This document shows positions 21,871 through 26,411 of a stretch of 26,411 nucleotides of DNA, piece after piece. Origin of the DNA: Candidatus Falkowiibacteriota bacterium (GTDB lineage: Bacteria; Patescibacteriota; Patescibacteriia; JACRDY01). Within the stretch, counting starts at the first letter, position 1. Each line of letters begins with the position of its first letter. The DNA lies in the NCBI GenBank assembly GCA_016218485.1, contig JACRDY010000024.1, positions 1 to 26,411 on the forward strand, given 5' to 3'. The notes under the pieces were generated by a model. It was not told where the DNA came from. It did not search any database and was given only the letters and a program-made list of their open reading frames with translations. A program made the position numbers and the translations under genes.

Positions 21871-23514
21871 GTAGATCTCTTTCTCATAACACTGCTGGCA
21901 GTAAATCTTCCGATACCCCCACTCCTCTGGAAAGTACGTAGTCGTCATCGCTCCACAACGCGAACACTTGATTTGCCGTGACCAAGGCGGCGCCAAGCGC
22001 TTAAAATTCTCCGTAATCCGATAGTTATAGTAGTACCGCGGCAAAGGAATGCTGTTTTTCTGATAAAATGCTATTTCTTGCGGAATGTAACGAAAAATCT
22101 TGCCGGTCTGGCTGCACTGCACGGTTTTACCGATATATTGTTCGGCTCCGGCGGCTGAAAGCTCGTCCGGCAGTTCCGCCGCAGTGAATTCGGCATGCGC
22201 TTCCTGAATGATATCCTCTTGCCAGCGAGCCCCGCGCTGCACACTCTGCTCTTTAGTCTGCGGGAAATAGAAACTGGCCAACGTATCATTATAGCCATTG
22301 TACATCATACTCTGCGGAAAAAATTGACCATACTCTCCGCGTGTCTTCATCGTGCCGATTAATTGTTCCTTCAATCGTCGGTACTCCTCCTCGCTATATT
22401 GTTTATTCAAAATACAGTATTTCTTGTGCCTCAATCCGACGCAGCCGAAACAATCGGCGCAGTCTTCACATTGATCAATATACTCACTGTCACGGCAGCG
22501 CACCGTGTACGTCGTAAACTGACAATTGTAGCAGTAGACCGACTGACAGGTGCTGCAGCAGAGTTCTGACTCAAACAACCCTACGCCATCCAGTGAATCT
22601 TTGTTGCGCGTAGCGCGAAACAGGTACGAACAGTCTTCGCTACCCTCGCCAAAAAAGAACGTCTGACAATTTTTGCATTCAGTCAGATAGTTCCCCTCGC
22701 ACTGAATACTCTTGATATTAAAAGTCGCTTTGTGAATAGCCTGCTGCCGCAGCTGCTGGCTGAATTCCTGCTGGTACTGCTGAATAGTCTGCCAAGAGTT
22801 GAAATGAATTTGAGCTAATTTCTCCTGATAGGCGTCGGCCGAATACTGCTGATTACCAATACAGTACTGGGCGTTGCGCAGGTTCCAGCAGAGGAAACAA
22901 TTCTTGCAGCCACGGCAGTCGTAAAGGAAACGGCTGTCCAGACAATCCCGCGACTCCAGACAGTACTGACAGTTGTAGCACTGCCAGCAACGCGTGCAGC
23001 TGTAGCAATTTTCCAGATTATACGAGTAGACGCAATCAAAACTGTCTTTGGTGTTAAAAATACGGTACGAAAAGTACAAATCCTCGCAATTAAAAATCGC
23101 CCTGGAGAGGTAGCAATTCTTGCAGGCGTAGAGATCGTCCGAGTAATCGCAGTTGATGATCTGGTTATCGGTCAGCTGGTGGTAGTGCGGCGTCCGCTGC
23201 TGCAGCGCTTCCAGCTGGGGCAAAAACGGCTGATCCAGCGCTACGACCGACTCGGGCACCGGCCAATCATCTTTCATCCATTCTTCCTTTTTGTACACGG
23301 GAAAAGGCGCGTCCGGAGAAAACGTAGAAATAATCGTCTGGCCCGTTTTGTCGCACTGCCGCTGATAAAAATTACCAAACGGCCAAAAGGACAGCAGCCA
23401 CTGCCAGCGACACCGCACGCACAGTTCCGGTTTAGGCACGTCAATACGCGCGTAGAACGTTTTGTCTGCGTCGGTGATGGTGAAATCGGTGGTGCATTGT
23501 TTACAGGTTGGCAT
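21868..23514 (-). CDS. Cys-rich zinc-ribbon/solenoid protein P3, ribbons degenerate
   Basis: 548 residues with about 42 Cys, the most divergent copy. The ATG at 23514 matches the MPTCKQC start of the others. Ribbon A is intact. Ribbon B is lost (C54 kept, T57, then YKKEEW). Solenoid half 1 is very Cys-dense (NCYSCTRCWQCYNCQYC) and half 2 ends in DCFGCVGLRHKKYCILNKQY. Ribbon A' is also lost in a matched way: C467-x2-T470 and Y495-x2-Y498 (PRYYYNYR). The last module is a plain C517xxC520-x18-C539xxC542 ribbon, without the CMC...HxH motif of P1, P2 and P4. The changes replace ligands in sets, so the fold may be kept without zinc. Confidence 0.9.
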   Translation of the reverse strand: MPTCKQCTTDFTITDADKTFYARIDVPKPELCVRCRWQWLLSFWPFGNFYQRQCDKTGQTIISTFSPDAPFPVYKKEEWMKDDWPVPESVVALDQPFLPQLEALQQRTPHYHQLTDNQIINCDYSDDLYACKNCYLSRAIFNCEDLYFSYRIFNTKDSFDCVYSYNLENCYSCTRCWQCYNCQYCLESRDCLDSRFLYDCRGCKNCFLCWNLRNAQYCIGNQQYSADAYQEKLAQIHFNSWQTIQQYQQEFSQQLRQQAIHKATFNIKSIQCEGNYLTECKNCQTFFFGEGSEDCSYLFRATRNKDSLDGVGLFESELCCSTCQSVYCYNCQFTTYTVRCRDSEYIDQCEDCADCFGCVGLRHKKYCILNKQYSEEEYRRLKEQLIGTMKTRGEYGQFFPQSMMYNGYNDTLASFYFPQTKEQSVQRGARWQEDIIQEAHAEFTAAELPDELSAAGAEQYIGKTVQCSQTGKIFRYIPQEIAFYQKNSIPLPRYYYNYRITENFKRLAPPWSRQIKCSRCGAMTTTYFPEEWGYRKIYCQQCYEKEIY

Positions 23515-23527
23515 AAAGTAGCTCAAA

Positions 23528-23578
23528 GCACAGAGCTCAGAGCGCATAGCTTTGTGCTATGAGCTTTGAGCTCTGTGC
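23528..23578. repeat. Palindrome with 23-nt arms between P4 and P3
   Basis: Arms 23528-23550 and 23556-23578 differ from perfect complementarity at two positions; the loop is TTTGT. Words are AGCTCAAAGC and GCACAGAGCTC. The right arm runs into the P4 stop codon (TAG, 23578-23580). Confidence 0.9.
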
Positions 23579-25284
23579 TAGTAAATTTCTTTCTGGTAAC
23601 ACTCCTCGCAATAGACCCGTTCCGGTCGGTCGGGGGTGTAGGTGGTTTCAAACTCGACCGGACAGCGACCGGCGTGACCGTGGCCTGCTTGCTCACACAT
23701 GCACTGGCGGTGGTGCAACCGATTGGGGTTTTTCAAGCTCATTCGCTCCAAGTAGCGACAATCAGGACAAGATCGTGGAATCGACAAATTCTTACGGCGA
23801 TAAAACTCCAATTCCTGTTTAATCAGCTTATAATTTTTCTTGCACGTTTGGCAAGCGAGGACCGCCTGCAGCAGATCATCGCCCGCCTCCGTAATATTGT
23901 CAGGCAGAGCGGCAGCCAAAACTGTTTCCTTACCAAAAGTCCCGGGTAAATGATCCTGCCAAGCCCAGCCTTTGGCCAACGCCTGCTCTTTGGTCAGAGG
24001 AAAATCGTCCTGGGCGCTTGTTTCATTATAACCAAAGGGTGAGAGCGCGATGGGGAAAAACTCGCCGTACTCCCCGTCCGTCGTCATCTTGGCAATGATG
24101 TGTTTGACCAACGCCTGGTATTCTTCTTCCGAGTATTGTTTATTTAAAATACAAAACTGTTTATGCCGCAGGCCGACGCAGCCGAACAAATTTTTGTTAC
24201 TGTGGCACAGGTCGCAGTAACGCAAATTACTGGCGTCATAGGAAACAGTTGTGAATTGGCTAAACGTCGTCCGATTGCAAGCATGAGTTTCATATTGTCG
24301 CTGAATGTCAAAAGCTGACTCAAACGCATCATAGGTGTCTTTGAACCAGCCGGAATCATAACAGTAGCTGCAGTCTTCCCCGTCCACGATGCCAAAACTG
24401 GCGCGGACATTCTTGCCCTGATCAATGTAATCACCTGAACAATCCTGGCTCCGAACAATCGTCGCGAATTTGTGAAGACTGCCGGCTAACAACTGACGGT
24501 ATTCGGCAAACAATGCTGCGGCTTGACGGTACGACCCCAAATCAACCTTGGCGCGCGCGACACGGTAATCCGCCTCACTCAACTGCTGGCTACGGAAAAC
24601 GAACTTCTTATTTCGCAGGTTACCTGACATAAAACAATCCGTACAGCCGACGCAGTCGTAAAGGTAATCGGTATCCCGACAGCTATAGCAGAGAAAAGTG
24701 AAATTGCAATTGTAGTTACCAACACCATACATGGATTGATAGCACAGCTGGCAATCTTCCAGCTGATAGCTGTCCACGCAATCTGCTGACTTGATAATCC
24801 ACTTGCTGTAGTACAGCTCTTCGCCATAGCCGACGTCGGCGCAGATGTAACAATTCTTGGCGTGATCGGTGTGATTGGTGTAGTCGCTGTTGACGTTATT
24901 CTTCTGGTACAGGTTAATCCGCGGCACTAGCTGCTGCAAAGCTTTGAACTGTTCAAAGAAAGAACGCTGCGGATCATAGGCAGCTCCATATTCTTCCCCG
25001 CCCCATTTGTCACCCCACCAACAATCCAGACAGTAAACCGTGAAGGGTTTGCCAGCCTCGCCAGACGCCAGTCTAGGCGGGTCTTCAGAATAAATTGCGA
25101 TCATCGCTTTGCCGCATAGACTGCACTTTCTCGAATAAAAAACCCGCTCATTGCGCCAAGCGGCGCGTCGCTGCTGACGGCAATCCGGACAGTGCGTCGG
25201 CGTGGGTACGTCAATCCGAGCGTAGAAGGTTTTGCCCTGCTCGGTGATGGGAAAGTCGGTTGTACAATTTTTACAGGTTGGCAT
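23578..25284 (-). CDS. Cys-rich zinc-ribbon/solenoid protein P4 (first of the array)
   Basis: 568 residues with about 36 Cys, transcribed first. Ribbon A (C4/C7/C32/C35) and ribbon B (KCSLCG with YCLDCWW) are intact. Between the two CxxC of ribbon B lies an extra stretch of about ten residues, PRLASGEAGK, absent from P1-P3 and encoded by a DNA hairpin. Solenoid halves follow, the second ending in FGCVGLRHKQFCILNKQYS; the first ends in a variant that has lost cysteines (MSGNLRNKKFVFRSQQLS). Ribbon A' is CQTC-x24-CPDC, then CMCEQAGHGHAGRC and the final VYCEECYQKEIY. A TATATGG-type repeat precedes the start and offers a TACTAT that could be a -10. Function unknown. Confidence 0.9.
   Translation of the reverse strand: MPTCKNCTTDFPITEQGKTFYARIDVPTPTHCPDCRQQRRAAWRNERVFYSRKCSLCGKAMIAIYSEDPPRLASGEAGKPFTVYCLDCWWGDKWGGEEYGAAYDPQRSFFEQFKALQQLVPRINLYQKNNVNSDYTNHTDHAKNCYICADVGYGEELYYSKWIIKSADCVDSYQLEDCQLCYQSMYGVGNYNCNFTFLCYSCRDTDYLYDCVGCTDCFMSGNLRNKKFVFRSQQLSEADYRVARAKVDLGSYRQAAALFAEYRQLLAGSLHKFATIVRSQDCSGDYIDQGKNVRASFGIVDGEDCSYCYDSGWFKDTYDAFESAFDIQRQYETHACNRTTFSQFTTVSYDASNLRYCDLCHSNKNLFGCVGLRHKQFCILNKQYSEEEYQALVKHIIAKMTTDGEYGEFFPIALSPFGYNETSAQDDFPLTKEQALAKGWAWQDHLPGTFGKETVLAAALPDNITEAGDDLLQAVLACQTCKKNYKLIKQELEFYRRKNLSIPRSCPDCRYLERMSLKNPNRLHHRQCMCEQAGHGHAGRCPVEFETTYTPDRPERVYCEECYQKEIY
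25057..25081. repeat. Palindromic in-frame insertion in P4
   Basis: CTCGCCAGAC pairs with GTCT-GGCGGG across the loop GCCA with one bulged A and one T-G pair. It encodes the extra residues in ribbon B of P4 and keeps the frame. Paralogs have four or five residues here. Confidence 0.65.
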
Positions 25285-25376
25285 AGGGGGGGAATATAGT
25301 ATGTGGTATATGGTATATGGGGAAATTTCCCTACATACTATATACCATATACTACATACTACATACTACATACTAT
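25285..25376. repeat. TATATGG/CATACTA repeat palindrome upstream of P4
   Basis: GTATGTGGTATATGGTATAT on one side and CTACATACTATATACC with further ACTACAT units on the other are complementary around GGGGAAATTTCCC. CATACTA occurs four more times to the right. The family is the one at 21778-21870. Confidence 0.85.
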
Positions 25377-25447
25377 CTAACTACTAGCTTAACCAAAAAC
25401 CCCCGGCTTGGCAATGCGGCTTTTGGCGGCTTTTGGCGATAAACAAT

Positions 25448-25579
25448 CTAAACACTGAGAATAACAACCATAGCGACGAGCGCCACAATTGCCAGAATCA
25501 GCCACCGCAGCCACGGCCGATCTTTCTTATTCAGCTGCTGCTGTTCCTGATAGTACTCCTGAGCAATATTTTGGTCCAT
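25448..25579 (-). CDS. 43-residue single-pass membrane protein
   Basis: ATG at 25579, TAG at 25448-25450. The protein starts MDQNIAQEYYQEQQQLNKKD, then RPWLRWL leads into one membrane segment (about 24-42, LILAIVALVAMVVIL) at the very C-terminus: a short Gln-rich cytoplasmic head with a tail anchor. AGGAG stands 6 nt before the ATG, one of the few good Shine-Dalgarno sequences on this strand. It lies upstream of P4 in the same direction, 163 nt away across a palindrome, so it could be the first gene of the P array. No family recognised. Confidence 0.7.
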   Translation of the reverse strand: MDQNIAQEYYQEQQQLNKKDRPWLRWLILAIVALVAMVVILSV

Positions 25580-25623
25580 AATACTCCTAGTGTAGCATAC
25601 TCAGACAGGAAAAAATACTCTGA

Positions 25624-25652
25624 TTGACAAGAGAATCTGTCTAGCATACATT
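25624..25652 (+). promoter_or_regulatory. Promoter of the 25683 gene
   Basis: TTGACA (25624-25629), a 17-nt spacer and TACATT (25647-25652). It diverges from the 43-residue membrane protein. The leader is about 24 nt and contains the Shine-Dalgarno GGAGG. Confidence 0.65.
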
Positions 25653-25682
25653 AACCCTACCACTCGAAACGGAGGCAGTATC

Positions 25683-26234
25683 ATGAACCGCGGCACTACC
25701 CGAATAAGCTGGACGGGTAGGCCGCGAGACCTGCCCAATAAGCTACGGCTGGCTTTCCAGCTCATCAAAGCGCTGAAACCAGAACAGAACTTCTTTCTGG
25801 TCATCAGCCGTCAAGAAATCATCCTCGTCTGGGCGCCGGCGGAGGCGACATTACCGCTGTTTCAGGAGCCGACGGTTCAGCATCAACTGAGCCTCGCTCC
25901 GGCCTACAACGCCAATCAGACCGGGCAGCTCGGCAACGGCCCGGCCTCCCGGCGGCTGCAAATCTCAAACCTGCGTCCCGCCACGCTCACCATCATCGCC
26001 GATCGGCTGCTCGACGATGAACAACGCAAAACACTACTGGAGCAGGCCTACGCGCTCGGTCAGGAGCGCGCCGACCCGTACCGCTTTTTCGTGGTACTGA
26101 ATCGGAGCAGCTGGGTAGACCAAACCCAACCCCATGCCTACATCGTCCTGCCGCCACAGGACATTGCGCGCGTCGACACTCGATGCGCGCCCAGTCACAT
26201 CGCAGAAGAGCGGCAGCTCCGGCTGCAGCTCTAA
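25683..26234 (+). CDS. Unknown soluble protein
   Basis: I do not recognise this 183-residue protein. It begins MNRGTTRISWTGRPRDLPNK, with a helix LRLAFQLIKALKPEQ and strands FFLVISRQEIILVWAP, suggesting an alpha/beta start. A second part (about 95-160) has RPATLTIIADRLLDDEQRK, a helix, then FFVVLNRSSWV and PHAYIVLPP. The single His in the last motif does not make an HIT signature. No signal peptide, membrane segment or Cys motif. GGAGG about 7 nt before the ATG fixes the start. Own promoter and a palindromic hairpin directly after the stop mark a single-gene unit, like 5449 and 10858. Confidence 0.75.
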   Translation: MNRGTTRISWTGRPRDLPNKLRLAFQLIKALKPEQNFFLVISRQEIILVWAPAEATLPLFQEPTVQHQLSLAPAYNANQTGQLGNGPASRRLQISNLRPATLTIIADRLLDDEQRKTLLEQAYALGQERADPYRFFVVLNRSSWVDQTQPHAYIVLPPQDIARVDTRCAPSHIAEERQLRLQL

Positions 26235-26260
26235 AACGCCTCGACGATCGTCGAGGCGTT
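26235..26260 (+). terminator. Perfect palindrome after the 25683 gene
   Basis: A 26-nt perfect palindrome (AACGCCTCGACGA and its complement) starts at the base after the stop codon. No T run follows beyond GTT, so termination may be partial or need help. Confidence 0.65.
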
Positions 26261-26296
26261 GTCCGTAATCAGAGATGATTACAAAACTCCTTTGGC

Positions 26297-26302
26297 TATA
26301 AT
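26297..26302 (+). promoter_or_regulatory. Possible -10 box TATAAT
   Basis: A consensus TATAAT on the plus strand near the window end, with no convincing -35 at 16-18 nt. What it would transcribe lies mostly outside the window. Confidence 0.25.
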
Positions 26303-26341
26303 TTGTTCTTTTCGTCCGATACTCCCGCCGTCGCTACTCCC

Positions 26342-26379
26342 TCCGCTAAAGCTACGAGAGTCGAGAAAGCTTTGGCGGA
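26342..26379. repeat. Hairpin repeat TCCGCTAAAGCT
   Basis: TCCGCTAAAGCT (26342-26353) pairs with AGCTTTGGCGGA (26368-26379) with one G-T, and the loop contains CGA/TCG. It is a further palindromic word family. From memory, similar repeats occur in other Patescibacteria; this was not checked. Confidence 0.7.
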
Positions 26380-26411
26380 CAAGTCGTCAAGCTGGCGCGA
26401 AATGATTGGCA

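Noticed and set aside
18331..25284. Annotation of P1-P4 as a CaiB/BaiF CoA-transferase
   Set aside because: I recall similar Patescibacteria proteins carrying that automatic label, but no CoA-transferase feature is visible; the proteins are zinc-ribbon and Cys-rich repeats.
16080..25284. Conjugative or integrative element boundaries around the ATPase and P array
   Set aside because: No integrase, relaxase, transposase or attachment repeats seen.
26386..26411. Possible start of a tRNA-Leu gene (TGGCG and GATTGGCA near the window end)
   Set aside because: Only 26 bases are visible, the D-loop would be longer than usual, and no acceptor partner can be seen.

Overview
The window looks like a chromosomal piece of a Candidate Phyla Radiation (Patescibacteria) bacterium, probably of the Parcubacteria side. 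This is an inference from several traits: a compact ribosomal-protein operon, a short RpoA ending after the N-terminal domain, an AlaRS ending after the editing domain, a large pilus/conjugation-type ATPase standing alone, cysteine-rich zinc-ribbon proteins, and spacers built from short-word palindromes. All 29 protein genes I accept end in TAA (19) or TAG (10); none ends in TGA, and TGA is not read through inside any of them.

Layout. (1) 76-747: unknown two-repeat protein on the minus strand, then a 360-base gap with a plus-strand promoter, a possible small RNA and an A/T-rich inverted repeat. (2) 1066-5116: minus-strand operon infA-rpmJ-rpsM-rpsK-rpsD-rpoA-rplQ-rplM-rpsI, with a promoter in front of infA and an intrinsic terminator after rpsI. 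(3) 5261-6286: a plus-strand unit of unknown function with a long folded leader. (4) 6419-8677: CYTH protein, CAP-domain membrane protein and a small anchored protein. (5) 8895-11663: alaS, a divergent plus-strand basic CxxC protein, and a small conserved-looking protein. (6) 11738-15879: anchored glycosidase-like TIM barrel coupled to a Nudix hydrolase, EamA transporter, orphan OmpR-type response regulator, anchored extracytoplasmic protein. (7) 16080-18302: VirD4/TraG/HerA-like ATPase on the plus strand. (8) 18331-25284: four tandem paralogous cysteine-rich proteins (36-42 Cys each), called P1-P4 here, facing the ATPase across a shared terminator. (9) 25448-26411: a 43-residue membrane protein, a divergent unknown protein, and the start of another repeat.

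The most interesting system is the P1-P4 array. Each protein has the order A-B-S1-S2-A'-B': zinc ribbon A (CxxC-x24-CxxC) and ribbon B at the N-terminus, two homologous Cys/Tyr/Asn-rich solenoid-like halves, then a second copy of ribbon A and a modified ribbon B at the C-terminus. Two paralogs have lost whole sets of zinc ligands together, and one carries an in-frame palindromic DNA insertion. No signal peptide or membrane segment is visible, so they are probably cytoplasmic; their function is unknown to me.

A second theme is the spacers. Many genes are followed, at or within the stop codon, by a long palindrome made of short repeated words. At least seven unrelated word families occur, some in several copies. 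They seem to serve as terminators, and several run directly into the next promoter.

A third theme is three isolated plus-strand genes (5449, 10858, 25683), each with its own promoter, a strong Shine-Dalgarno sequence and a GC-rich palindromic terminator, unlike the mostly SD-less minus-strand genes.
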